Part shown: in pieces, positions 34,192 through 46,352 of the stretch
How the letters are laid out: every line of letters starts with the position of its first letter
Numbering within the stretch: the first letter of the stretch is position 1
Origin: Dipteris shenzhenensis
Lineage: Eukaryota > Polypodiophyta > Polypodiopsida > Gleicheniales
Strand: one strand, 5' to 3'
Assembly (NCBI GenBank): GCA_047967505.1
Contig: CM106540.1
DNA: 64,000 bases
The notes under the pieces: generated by a model
Seen by the model: the letters and a program-made list of their open reading frames with translations, nothing else
The model's database searches: none
What the model was told of the DNA's origin: nothing
Made by a program: the position numbers and the translations under genes

Positions 34192-34223
34192 CTGCAGCTA
34201 GTGCTTTAAAGCACTAGCTGCAG
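34192..34223. repeat. Perfect 32-bp palindrome
   Basis: CTGCAGCTAGTGCTTT followed immediately by its exact reverse complement, with no spacer. It can form a 16-bp-stem cruciform. It sits at the border of the pyrimidine-rich tract. Confidence 0.95.
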
Positions 34224-34229
34224 TGATGG

Positions 34230-35545
34230 GCATAGGAACCCTTTCTTCCCCTCTCTTCTCTTATTCCCTCTTCTTCCCCTCTTCTCCTCTTTTCCTCCCT
34301 CTTTCCCCCCTCTTTCCCTCCCTCTCTTATTTCCTCTTCTTCCTCTCTTTTCTTCTTTTCCCCTCTCTTTTTTCATTCTCTTTTCCCTCTTTCTTCCTCT
34401 TCCTTCTCTTCTTTTTCCCTCTCTTATTTCGTCTTCTTCCCCTCTCTTCTCTTATCCCCTCTTCTTCCCCTCTTTTCCTCTTTTCCTCCCTCTTTCCTCC
34501 CTCTTTCCCTCCCTCTTATTTCCTCTTCTTCCTCTCTTTTCTTCTTTTCCCCTCTCTTTTTTCATTCTCTTTTCCCTCTTCCTTCTCTTCTTTTCCCCTC
34601 TCTTATTTCCTCTCTTTCCTCCTCTTTCTCTTCTTTTCACAAGCATATGCATTTGCCTATGCTTATGCTTATGCATGAGCATATGCTCATATGCTCATGC
34701 ATAAGCATAAGCATATGCTTTCTCTTTTTTCCTCTCTTTTCTTCTTTTCCCCTCTCTTTTTTCCTTCTCTTTTCCCTTCTTTCTTTCTCTTCTTTCTTTG
34801 CTTTTCCCCTCTCTTATTTCCTCTCTTTCATCCTCTTTTCTCTTCTTTTCATAAGCATATTCATTTATCTATGTATCTCTCTCATAAGCTTATGCTTATG
34901 CATGAGCATATGCTCTCGCTTTTTCTCTTTTTTCCCCTTTTTTCTTCTTTTCTTCTCTCTTTTCTTATTTTCCCCTCTTCTTTTTCCTTCTCTTGTGCTT
35001 ATGCTCTTTTCCCCTCTCTTTTTTCATTCTTTTTCCCCCTCTTCCTTCCTCTTCCTTCTCTTCTTTTCCCCTCTCTTATTTCCTCTCTTTCATCCTCTTT
35101 TCTCTTCTTTTGATAAGCATATGCATTTGCCTATGCTTATGCTCATATGCTTATGTTTATGCATGAGCATATGCTCATATGCTTTTTCCCTCTCTTTTTT
35201 TCTTCTCTTTTCTCATCTTCCTTTCTTTTCCTTATCTTCTTTTCCCCTCTCTTATTTCCTCTCTTTCATCCTCTCTTCTATTCTTTTCATAAGCATATGC
35301 ATTTTCCTATGCTTATGATCATATGCTTATGCTTATTCATGAGCATATGCTTATATGCTCATATGCTTTTCTCCTCTCTTTTTTCCTTCTCTTTTCCCCT
35401 CTTCCTTTCTCTTCTTTGTCTTCTTTTTCCCTCTCTTATTTCCTCTCTTTCATTTTCTTTTCTCTTCTTTTCATAAGCATATGCTTTCTCTCTTTTTCTC
35501 TTTTTTCCCCTCTTTTCTTCTTTTCTCCTCTCTTTCGAAAGGGTA
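34230..35545. repeat. Polypyrimidine tract with interspersed ATGC-rich palindromic islands
   Basis: Degenerate CTCTTTTCCC/TTCTTC repeats. Five islands built from GCATATGC and TTATGCATGAGCATATGC-type sequence lie at about 34,636-34,720, 34,850-34,915, 35,110-35,185, 35,286-35,370 and 35,470-35,485, giving a unit of roughly 180-260 bp. Long frames on both strands are by-products of composition. Confidence 0.85.
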
Positions 35546-35754
35546 ATTTTGTAACAAACAATGTTGTATATCTTTGACATGTATATGCTTCTATCGCTCA
35601 ACTCGTTTGAGTGATTTTGTATCACCCTTTTCACAAAGGAAATTTTGTAACAAACAACATTCTTTTGTAATTAATTTAAAAAAAACATTAGTGAGGCAAA
35701 ATACGGCTTGTTGTGGCCCTGTTTAGCCCCACTAACATTTTTTAAAAGCTTCTG

Positions 35755-35976
35755 TTAAGTGTCACTATATAGCGAAATTTACCAGTGTCGCTATATAGCG
35801 ACGTTTACTAGTGTGTCGCTATATAGCGACGTTTGTTAGTGTTGCTATATAGCGACGCTTATATAGCGATCGTTCTTTTTCGATGCTTATAGCGACGTAA
35901 ATGTGCCCGTCAAAAAAAAACTTTTGTGTAAAAAAGTTCGGTATTTTCTTCAAAAAAAGGCCTATGCCTTGTAGTG
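35755..35976. mobile_element. Right end of the older CACTA element
   Basis: Four to six copies of GTGTCGCTATATAGCGACG-type repeats (35,755-35,910). The sequence then ends at 35,976 in CCTTGTAGTG, which read inward is CACTACAAGG, a classic CACTA terminus. The matching left terminus was not found near 21,300, so the left end is probably truncated. Confidence 0.65.
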
Positions 35977-35999
35977 GTCCTTGATTTCCAAGATACTAT

Positions 36000-36910
36000 G
36001 ACTGTCTCTATGGAAAGCTCTTTAATTGCTTCATGGCTTGCGACCCATTCCTTTTTCAAACGACCAATATACAGTGTATTTTTATCCTAGTTCTCCTTCC
36101 ATAGTATTGTAGATGTTGCAACTTTTCCCTTGTCATCCATGCTCACGTCCACCACTTTTGCAACCCAGAACTTAACATTCTCATGCTCATCGTCCGATGG
36201 TCGAACTGCAACAAAAAAGTGTATGTCGATGTCTACTTCTAGCATAAACTCTCTCTTCCTCGGTCCACAATATGGACATGGAAGTAGTGAATCAAACTCA
36301 TTTTCAAAGACATCAAACAATGGGCACAAGTCATTATCAACATTTGGCCAAAATAAAGGTCGTTTGGCCTTAGCATCATCTGCTCGCATTTTCTCAAGGT
36401 CCTTTATCAATTGATAGATCTTCTTAATTACAATAGCAGTGTGTTCCTTCCAAGAGGGCTTTCAATCAGGATATCTACGAAGCATTTCGTGTTTGTATGT
36501 AATAAAAGATTTTAAGCCTTTTATTTAACCTTTAGATTTCTCACTGAATTCTTTTATAGGAGCCCATATTGAATGCATTTCTTTGCTCGGGATTGAAGTT
36601 AAGAGAGAGTAAGGTTCTTTGGGTTCCCATGTTGTATCATGAGAATAGTGTTGCCACCACTACATCACTAGTTTTTCAAGAAAAAGTGAAAGTAGTGTGG
36701 AGCGCTATGACCAATCAAGGCATTACCATCTTTTTGTATGAAAGATAGAATAAAGCTCTTCCAATCATACATCCTTTCAACCATGGAGCATACTGTACGT
36801 TCCTTGTGACTGTATGCATGTAATAGTAGTCCCAAAAAGAGAAATGTGATTGCGCATCATCCATGTTCTCCCATTGGGGGGTCTAGTATAGGCTGAGAAA
36901 TAGGTTTGGA
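36000..36910 (-). pseudogene. Unidentified decayed coding region
   Basis: Minus-strand frames keep protein-like composition over 0.9 kb but shift frame and meet stops. From 36,910: QWENMDDAQSHFSFWDYYYM, then YAPWLKGCMIGRALF, then LIGHSAPHYFHFFL in another frame. From 36,410 to 36,087 a 107-codon frame contains LLPCPYCGPRKREF and FFVAVRPSDDEHENVKFWVA. The CPYC pair and alternating style look like an old transposon- or host-derived gene. I do not recognise the family. Confidence 0.35.
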
Positions 36911-38450
36911 TTGGCAAAGGTAGTATCCATCCTGGTCTGTGGCTCAGGGACTATATGTTGCTGGCCTTCCCTTCTTGCAAACATGTCGAGAAAGGGGTTC
37001 TCCATGTCTATTGATTCTGCTCTTCCTAAGTGGCCGAACATGTTCGAGAACGTACCTCTAAGCCTGGATGCAACTAAAGGTGCAGGAGAGTTGGGAGAGG
37101 CTACACTCGTGAAGGGGGGCTTTCGATACCCTTGGACCCGTGGGGTCTTGCATCACTCCTTCAAGACTCTCTTTTTCATCTGAACTGGATGGAGTTTCTA
37201 GACGGGGTCCTATGAATGAGTGGAGACTCGAATTGAGATTTTGAACCTCCAACTAGGATGGAGGGTGGGCTGAGCCTAGCTCGAAGCCCTTTCTTCTGAC
37301 ACTGGACCCTTTGGCAAAATCCTTCTGGACCTCAAGTGCATGTGCTATGCCTTTGGTTGGGGACACCCAAGCTGAACTGAGGTTCTGGAATTTTTTGTTA
37401 ATTCCTTAGCTACCCCAGAGGTATTGCACCGATCGGTGGGATAACTCTACGGAACCGGTCAGTGGGCTACGGTATAGCGATGGATGGTGTAGTACGGTTT
37501 CAACGATAGGTAGCGGCGTAATCTTTCAACGCCGATTGGCAAAATAAGGAAATAGCATCAGTCGGTGTGATGGATGTATGGCGACAATCGATGGGAAAAT
37601 AGTTGCCACATGGTCGGTGCGATCGGTCGAAAGGGATATCCCCACGGGTGTAGGGATATGGTATGACACCAATCGGTGCGATAATGACTCGACGGGATAG
37701 TATAGCAACGACGGCAGGTTAAGCAGACAACACCAAATGATGGTATAGCACAGCGATGGGCGGTGTGATGGAGTAATGCGATGGCGAAGGGGAACGATTA
37801 TAACCACAAATGGAGGGGAGGGTTCACTATGCCGACGGCAGCATAGTAAGATAGCAATGGTCGGCGGGGAAACACTACAGCATTGGTCAACGATTTGTCA
37901 GATCGGTGTGGAAGTAACTCTAACAAGCATTAACTATGGGCAGCAAGGTAACCGTAGTTAGAGGTTAGGTTGGCGGGGAAGTGTTACGATGCCAAGTCAA
38001 AAAATTTTGACCGGCGGGATCCGACTAATGCACCGATCGATGGGGAAATTGCTTGATGCGATACGCCTACAACGCCGACCTGGCAAGATAGTCAAACACA
38101 ATTTCGCTGACTGAGATTTGGTGATTTCTGAGGATTTTGCAGTTTCTGTGCTTGATTTTTTGTGATGGGGGGGTGCTACACTACCTATTCTACCTACTCC
38201 ATGAAAAAAACTAGAAAACAAACACTTTTTGAAAGTCAAAATGCAAAAACTCAAAAAAGGGAAGTTCTAGAACATGAAACTACTTCAAAACTTGACAAAA
38301 ATTCTTAGTTTTGTTGTTTTTTGAGGTGATTAGACCACACACACACCTTAGCAATCAAGCCTACTAAGTTCCTATCAACTTGAAACACCAAAAAGCATCC
38401 AAAACGAGCTTCCCAGGCTCAAAAATGGCATTCCTACATGAAAAAATAGA
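36911..38450. repeat. Non-coding region with a degenerate GATCGGTG motif array
   Basis: Between about 37,420 and 38,060 the motif (C)GATCGGTG(G/C)GAT and variants recur irregularly, with many CGATGG and GCGATGG cores. It resembles subterminal or minisatellite sequence that has decayed. No supported gene. Confidence 0.4.
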
Positions 38451-38458
38451 TTTTCGTC

Positions 38459-38497
<39 letters not shown>

Positions 38498-38532
38498 AAA
38501 AATGGCATTCCTACATATAAAAACAGATTTTC

Positions 38533-38585
<53 letters not shown>
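38459..38585. repeat. CT microsatellite, duplicated with its flank
   Basis: AAAAATGGCATTCCTACAT..ATTTTCGTC precedes (CT)n at 38,423-38,497 and again at 38,500-38,582. The flank and microsatellite were therefore duplicated together (period about 77 bp). Confidence 0.9.
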
Positions 38586-41500
38586 ACCTCTCTTCTCTCC
38601 TACAACTGCACTAACAAGCTCCAAGGTAAGCTTGAAAACTTGTGCAATGGGAATATATCGAAGAGAGACAAGTGCAAATGCAAAAGCATACCTGTTCTCC
38701 CCGACAGCGATGCCAAAAATGTAGTGTGGTCTCAGCAGCAGTGACTCACGTGTCGTGGGGTAGTTGAAGATATGCCCATGGAGCTTCCACTCCCTGTTAC
38801 TCCTTGTGGGAGCAATGCATAGCTCGAGCCGTCCGCAAGTATCACTCAAGCGGCCTCCGGATTGTTACAATGTGGTTTCATGCAAGAAAGAGGGAAGGGA
38901 AAGAGGGGAGGGAAGAGGGAGAAGGAGGGAGAAGGGAGGAGGAGGAAGGGAAGAAGGAGAAGGGAGTGAAGGGGGATAGAGTAACAACCACAAAGGCACT
39001 ACAATGGAAACAAGAGAACACCTAAAACACTCTCTTGGAAGAGAAGAGGGAGCTTGTATTCAAACTTATTCAAACAACAATGAAGACCAAAGTCAACCCT
39101 TTGGCCTTTTATACATGTCACCTTTTGAAGGGAGGGCCAAGCCTTTTTCTTTTTAGTACTCTCCCTCACTTTACAACCACGGGCTCGTGTGATTTGGGGC
39201 TCAAACTCCCTGAGCGCCCTCACACTTTGTGGTCATGCATGATGCATGAGACTCAAACCTGGAGTAGCGAGGCTCAACTTCGTTGAGACACTCAATGGTA
39301 ACCCTGTCTCGGGATGATATTTGGGAAACAAACTCCTTGAGTTTGAGTTGTACTCCTTTCATGGCTATTTTCATTGGTGTCGCTATTTCCTATGGATGTG
39401 GAGCTAAAAAGTGCAAGGCGCATGCACTCTTCGTGGCCCACAAGTGTGCATCTCCTTGTTCCTGCACCTCCTTATTCCAAGCAGGGGCAGTTGGAACATA
39501 TATCTTGTGCACGTTGCCTAGAATCTTTGGACTTTGGAGCGGGCTTTGGGTATTTGGGGATCAAACTCCCTGAGTTTGAGCTATACTCCTTCCGTGTGCA
39601 CATTGCTTGTAATTATTGACCTTGGTGTACTTGGGTATCAAACTCCCTTCTGTTGGAGTAGATTATTCAGCTTGGTCACCTTTACTCATTGATTACCCTG
39701 CATTTGGCAGTTGTACGCTGTGGATGTTAACAAAAGGAGGTAATTATAGTCTAGAGTTGAGATTCAATCCTTATGGCAAGTCATAAGTCAATTAGAAGCC
39801 TTGACTAACAGTATGAGATCGTGTAAAATTATAAACTAACACCAATATAAAATAAAAAATAATCCAAAAACATAATAGTTTATGCAACATCTAAAGATTT
39901 GGCAAATAGCTAGTTTATGAAAGGGTTTCTAGTTCATGGTGCTTATTTTCAAATCAACTACAATTAAAAGCCCAAATTTTGATAAGACAAAGATATGAAG
40001 ACAATGAAAAAAAATTCATGTATTACTCCCCTCCAAAAATAGATGAGATTTTAACATATGGCAATATATGGTGATTAGAAGAGAGAGATGAAGAAAAAGC
40101 AAGACAACACAATGAGACATACAAACAAGGCATACTTTAGTGGTTATGGAAATTTTTTTCATGAAATACATTTTACATTGATATGTACAAATTCTAAAAT
40201 GATGAAGAAACAAGTCCAATGACAATAATTTGCAGATTTGTAGTATGCCCTAGCCATGTACTTCAACACTATATATTTTATGACAATATTTTAAAGACTA
40301 TGTCAGGAGCTAATTTTTAACGGCTTTTCGTAAATTTAAAGAATGGCTACAGCTTGTTGAAAATGAAATAGGGAGAAAAGTGAAGAAAACCAGATCGGAT
40401 GGTGGCCCTTAGAGTCCATTGCGATGTGACATTCACATTCTTGACATCTCCCTCTTCAACATCAATAGACAAACTTACCCCCATATTGTCTTCATCATTA
40501 GAGTCAAAGGGAAGCCACCGGCGATTTGTTTTCTTCTAGCGCTTGTATTGGAAAGCTAAATACAACATTTGGCATGACAAAGGGTATCTAATAGCCACAT
40601 TGTCTTTACATGCATGACATTGAAACAAATCACCCTTTTGGTCACCTGACTTGGTTCCCCAATTCATCCCAAGTAAATTTTCAAGAGCATTTTCATCTAC
40701 ACGCTTGCAGGACCACATAGTTCTTGTTCTATGCATATGTATATTTTGAAATAAAGAAGCAAAAATGTGAAAAGACAAATCTTAGTGACAATCAAATTTG
40801 CATGTTATAGTGATAGTATTGATATGAGAATTCTTCTACCTTTGTTACATTTAAAAGAAGAATCTATAAGAATTAGAAGGATAAAAAGGAAACCATACAA
40901 ATGTCAGTTAAGACTCCATGAAGCTCTAGCACATTACAAAAGGTAAGAACCTATCATATATGGAAATAAGATATAGATACGCTGCAAAAATATGCTTGAG
41001 GATGGATAGTAAAATAGCAACGATATTACAACAGAAGTATAGAAATCAACCAGAACCAACTAAAAGAGAACAAACTACAAAGAAGAAGACAAGAATCAGC
41101 ATCAACAACAAAGATAAAGGAGCAAACAAGAATAATCTACATCAATAGAAAGCAAAAAATGGTCTACATCAAGAAGCTGAAAAAGTGTCTATCAACAAGG
41201 AGAATACAACAAAAAGATAGAAACCAATAAGAAGCAACTAAAAGGAACCAAAGAGAAAGGAAGAAGACAAGAATTAACATGAACAGAGAAAAAGGGGCAG
41301 ATAAGAAAAATCTACATCAACAAAAGAAAACAATAATCTACATCAAGAACAAGCCTAAAAGGAATTTACATTAGCAAAGACCTCGACACCAACAAATTGA
41401 AGGTCAAAAGAGCTTGTTGACAAGGTTGTAGAGAGTGAGTGATAGGATTGCACTAGAGATGACTAATTGTATGGCTAACTATAAATTGCATTGAAATGAA

Positions 41501-42938
41501 AGAAAATGAGGGTATATACATGTTCATCCCTCAAGGTGAGGGTTTGGGTTAGGGTTTTTTCCCATGAATCTTATGTAGTGCTCTTTACAAGGATCCAGGT
41601 ATTTACATAATCACACAACTTTTTGTGTGATTTGTGTTACCATGAATACTTTTCCATTTCTTGCCAGTAAACTCTCAAAATACTATCAGTAAAATACTAC
41701 TAACCATTGATAAAAGGACTAGTACCACTAGATAAAAACATATTCCTAGTGGTATATTTACGCATGATTTTAGCCAATGGTACTAGACCTTATACCACCT
41801 AATACCTATATGACTATTAGTACCATTGACAAACATATATTTATAGTTGGTAGCATGCCTTTTGCTAGCAGTAATATGCTACTTATGGACGGTACAAATA
41901 ATGCTTCACGATAATATAAGGAGTTGCTGGCTCATTTCAAGCGCTTTTGATTTGAAAGGTACTTTTTTTTTTCTTTCCTTAAGCCCCACATCAGGGCCTA
42001 ACCTTGAGAGTATTCCCTATCTCACGTGCTCGCAAGGCTCGAGAGGTAGATGGGACCACTCTTTGGGTGCAAGTGACTAGGCTCTCGCAAACAAGGATGT
42101 GGTTTTTTGCTTGTTTTTTATTTGTAGATAACATGTTTTTTTTAAAACAATGCAGTATGATACATATTGCATGCATGTAATCCAACCCCATCAAAAAAAA
42201 GCATGCATGCAATATGCATGATATTCCATGCTTGCATTGCAATCAATATGCATGATGCATCAATATATCAAGTTGCATGCATGCATTCAAGATCATGGTG
42301 CATGCATTGCATGTTACATATCTGTAAAGTGTTTCAATTTGCTTGTATCTTATGCACATTAATAGAATCGTATGTGTTAAAATTTGATTAAATTTGTGCA
42401 TGCAGAATACCTTAGAACCTCAGAATACCTTACGTGACCGAGCCAAAGGAGTAGGAAAGAGATCTTTAACACAAGATAGGTGTTGCTAGCTTCTTGCAAA
42501 AGGTCCCAATCTGACAAACAATGCTACCCCACAAGCAAGAACCAGCGTAGTGCAAGAAAGGAAGCGACACAATGAGATAAACACAAGTAAATCCTGTAGT
42601 AATAGCACTTGATGCTAGGTGCAACACACAGGGATGTTGATATAGAAGCTCGACGAAGAGGCTTTAAAACAAAGCCCAAATGAACCCGAATGGGGCTATG
42701 GAAGGCTCTCAAAAGAGGCTTTAAAAAATGTCTTTCTTGCCTTTTCTTTTTTTGGAGGGAGGGAAGGCCGGGGGTAGTAGTACACTGACCTGGGACAGCT
42801 AAGACACACTTAGTTAGCCTAATCTAACCCAACCCAACTTAACCTAACCCTAGTTTGATTGACCTTGACTCTCAGTTAACTAAACCTAGCTAACCTAATC
42901 AGACCTCCTAACCTAACCTAACTGCACTAACCCGACTA
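38586..42938. other. Gene-poor AT-rich region
   Basis: No convincing gene. Contents: a GA-rich patch at 38,885-38,975; a repeated phrase near 39,200-39,660 (CAAACTCCCTGAG/CTTGAG) suggesting decayed tandem copies; a possible minus-strand coding remnant at 40,380-40,780 (next entry); a run of ATGCAT/GCATGC words at 42,165-42,330; and a degenerate CCTAACC-rich stretch at 42,800-42,935 just before the gypsy element. Confidence 0.5.
40380..40780 (-). pseudogene. Possible exon remnant of unknown origin
   Basis: The minus-strand frame 40,778-40,536 encodes WSCKRVDENALENLLGMNWG and GDLFQCHACKDNVAIRYPL. After one stop the same frame continues NRRWLPFDSNDEDNMGVSLS. Amino-acid composition is gene-like and includes a C..C pair, but no family is recognised. 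It may be a captured or decayed exon. Confidence 0.3.
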
Positions 42939-45900
42939 TGTAAGAAATCCTAGATTTACTATATTTAGAAATGTGCTAAGGAACAGAAAGGAGACTGAAA
43001 TAGCAGAGAACAAGGAATAATTGTATTGCTTGAATGTCTGTAGGGTATCTGTTGTGTGTCATCCATACAATTGGGCCTCTCTTATATAGAGAGTGAAGAG
43101 TCACACATGAAAAGGTGTGTACTCCAAAGTGTATGTGCATGAAGAGGTGTGTACCCCTTGTGAAGGGTGTGACCCTTGATCAGAGGGTACATTACAATAG
43201 GAATGTCTCTTCAATAGGATGTCTCTTATGAAGGGTTGTGCCTCATAGGAAGTGTCCCGTCGAAAGGGCATAGGGTTGTGCCTCATAGGAAGTGTCCCGT
43301 CGAAAGGGCATACCCTTCCACAAGTGTCCATTCATCAAACCATCCATAAGTCTAGAAATAGAGAAAGGAATATGTCACAGATCGTGACATCCCCTCCCAC
43401 TCAAAATAAGGACCTGGTGGAGATAATGAACTGATGTAGAAAATATCACGGTAAATTCTGAAAATACTGCTATAAAATGTCAGGGTACTACTGTAAGTCT
43501 TCATCAGATTGCCAAGTAGCATCGGAGTCATCCAGATCTCGCCAAAGGACAAGGAATTCTGTGATAAGTCGATGTGGAGTCTCTCGCTGTCGATGGTCCA
43601 AAATACTCTCAGGAATAAGGAGAACATAATCGTCTTCAATTTCTGGGACATAATCACCTACAGGAGGAACTGCTTCATCGCCTGGAATGTACGTCTTTAG
43701 CCAAGAAATATGAAATGTCGGATGTATTTTACCCCATGATGGTGGTAATTCCAATTTATAACTTAAAGATGAATTTTTCTTGATGATCCGGAAAGGTCGA
43801 TAGTATCTTGGTCCCAACTTAGGAAACACAGACTTAATCATCTTATAGCGATGTGGGGCTACAAATAATAGCACCATGTCACCAGTGTCAAATTCCAGGT
43901 GACGTCTATGTTTGTTGGCAAACCGTTATACCGCTCTTGCACTTTTCACATGTGATCCCTGACTTGGAGTAGAATGTCTTGCATTTCTTGAACCAGTTGA
44001 TCAGCTAGGGCCACTCGATGTTGAAGTACAAAATTCGTTGGTACAATCGGAGTGTGTCCATAAGCTGCTTGGAACTTTATCGGATATGATATTCTTGGGC
44101 AATCCATGGTGTCGGAAGATGTGTTGTATGAAGAGTTTGGCGCTGTCCGGAGCATGTGCACTGCTTTTGCAAGCAACAAAGTGTGCCATTTTGGACAATC
44201 GATCAACAATTACCATAATCTGAGTGTTACCTTTGGAGGATCGTGGTAGTGTTGTAATGAAATCCATGGAAATACTTTCCCACCTTTCAGTTGGAACTGG
44301 AAGAGGCTGAAGAAGTCCTGTTGGAAGTCGTCGGCTTGCTTTCATTTGTTGACAAGATAAGCAAGATGTAACCATTTTGATGACATCGCTTTTCATCTGA
44401 GGCCAGTAGTATGTTGCACTGAGTAACCTATAAGTCTTGTTGATGTCTGGATGGGCAGCATCAGGAACTACATGATGCTCTTTTAACAAAAGACGTCGAA
44501 CATCCTTGTCATGTGGTACAGAGACACGATCTTGATAATACAGAAGGTCGTCCGTATAAGAATAGGATGAGAAAATCCTCTGTTCGGAAGTCCAAGGTTG
44601 ATCTTTTGAAAGAACTTGTACTGCTATGCCGAAGTCTTTATCATTGAAATACTTCCCTTTGAATGAATTCGAAACATCCACAGATAATGTAGAGATTACC
44701 ATAGCTGATGCTAGAGTTAACCTGCTGAGAGCATCTGCAACTACATTGCGTAGTTTTGGAATGTACTCAATGGTCATGTGAAAGTTGGCTAGAAACTCAA
44801 CCCAGCGTGCTTGTCGAGCGCTCATGACTGGCTGAGTAAAGATATACTTTAAAGAGTGATGGTCTGTCTTGACCACCGAGTCGGCTCCCATGACATAATG
44901 TTTCCAAGAGCGATAAGCATGTACAACGGCAAGAAACTCCTTATCATAGACCGGGTATCGAGTTTGGATATCAGAATGTTTATGGCTGTCAAAAACAATA
45001 ACTCTGCCTTCTTGCATCAAGACTGCTCCTGCAGCGATGTCGGAAGCATCGGTCATGACCTCAAATGGAAGGTTTGGGTTAGCAATAGCCATAACTAGTG
45101 TGGTAGTGTGAGTGCTTGCTTGAGTTGTTGGAAAATATACTCTGTTTCGGGAAGCCACTGAAAAACTGATGTGCTTTTCAATAATTGGGACATAGGAGCT
45201 GCAATTTCGGAAAACTGATAGACCTTTGTATGGTAGAAGTTTGCCAATCCAAGAAAAGAGCGGACATCATGAACATTCTTAGGAGTAGGCCAGTTTCGGA
45301 TTACCTCGACCTTCTTGGAATCCACAGAGATGCCTTGAGCTGAAATAACATGTCCCAAATATTCGAGTTGGGTCTTAAAGAACTCACTCTTCTCAATGTT
45401 GATGTAGAGAGAATTTGCGCAGAGAACTTCAAAAACTTGGTGAAGATGTTGTTTCTGCTCGTGTAGGGATCTGCTGAAAACGAGGATGTCATCGAGGTAA
45501 ACGATGACAAACTTATCGAGGAAAGGCCTGAAGATGTCATTCATGAGTGTCATGAATGTGGCCTGGGCATTGTTTAACCCAAAAGGCATGACCAAACATT
45601 CATAGTGTCCATACTTTGTTCGAAAAGCTGTCTTGTACTCATCGCCTTCTCGTATGCGAATTTGATGAGAACCTAAACGAAGATCAATCTTTGAGAATTG
45701 TGTTGCATGTAGAAGTTGATCGAAGAGGTCATCGATGCGACGCAATGGATACTTATTTTTGATAGTGAGCTTGTTGAGGGCGCTCGGTAGTCGATGCAGA
45801 GGCGCATTGACTTATTCTTTTTTTCCACAAGTAGTATAGGAGATCCGAAAGGGTTGCGACTGGGCCGAATGTGACCTTTGTTGAGTAGTTCAGTCAGGGG

Positions 45901-46352
45901 GCATTTCCTACAGGCAGGAGCGAAATTCGCTCTAATACCATTGTAAGAAATCCTAGATTTACTATGTTTAGAAATGTGCTAAGGAACAAAAAGGAGACTG
46001 AAATAGCAGAGAACAAGGAATAATTGTATTGCTTGAATGTCTATAGGGTATCTGTTGTGTGTCATCCATACAATTGGGCCTCTCTTATATAGAGAGTAAA
46101 GAGTCACACATGAAAAGGTGTTTACTCCAAAGTGTATGTGCATGAAGAGGTGTGTACCCCTTGTGAAGGGTGTGACCCTTGATGAGAGGGTACATTACAG
46201 TAGGAATGTCTCTTCAATAGGATGTCTCTTGTGAAGGGTTGTGCCTCATAGGAAGTGTCCCGTCGAAAGGGCATACCCTTCCACAAGTGTCCATTCATTA
46301 AACCATCCATAAGTCTAGAAATAGAGAAAGGAATACGTCACAGATCGTGACA
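42939..46352 (-). mobile_element. Internally deleted Ty3/gypsy chromovirus
   Basis: LTRs at 42,939-43,389 (3') and 45,942-46,352 (5'), TGTAAGAAATCC..GATCGTGACA. A 5-bp duplication GACTA flanks both sides (42,934-42,938 and 46,353-46,357). A purine tract (GTGGGAGGGGA on the minus strand) abuts the 3' LTR. A primer site (complement GCTCTAATACCA, one change from the initiator-Met form) lies by the 5' LTR. Only about 2.55 kb of interior remains: reverse transcriptase, RNase H, part of integrase and a chromodomain. Gag and protease are missing, and the leader joins almost directly to the reverse transcriptase. Confidence 0.92.
43476..45907 (-). pseudogene. Ty3/gypsy pol (RT, RNase H, partial integrase, chromodomain)
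   Basis: Minus strand, in order. From about 45,900: [20 protein letters not shown] and [17 protein letters not shown]. Then a frame change near 45,780 and [30 protein letters not shown] (catalytic YxDD) to 45,095. A second frame change near 45,110, then RNase H (TDASDIAAGAVL, KTDHHSLKYI) and the integrase zinc-binding part (HHVVPDAAHPD..SCLSCQQMK) and core (MDFITTLPRSS..NIISDK). The core breaks off after IISDK and resumes at FQAAYGHTPIVPTN, so about 100 residues including the catalytic Glu region are absent. The end (43,877-43,488) has the GPFRI-like linker and a chromodomain (EFLVLWRDLDDSDATWQS). It cannot be functional. Confidence 0.85.

Noticed and set aside
34223-35634. Long Phe/Ser/Leu-rich plus-strand frames and Lys/Arg/Glu-rich minus-strand frames resembling membrane or coiled-coil proteins
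   Set aside because: By-product of the polypyrimidine tract; all frames look alike and no start context or domain is present.
42800-42935. CCTAACC-rich stretch as a decayed telomere
   Set aside because: Spacing and bases are too irregular; nothing supports a telomeric origin.
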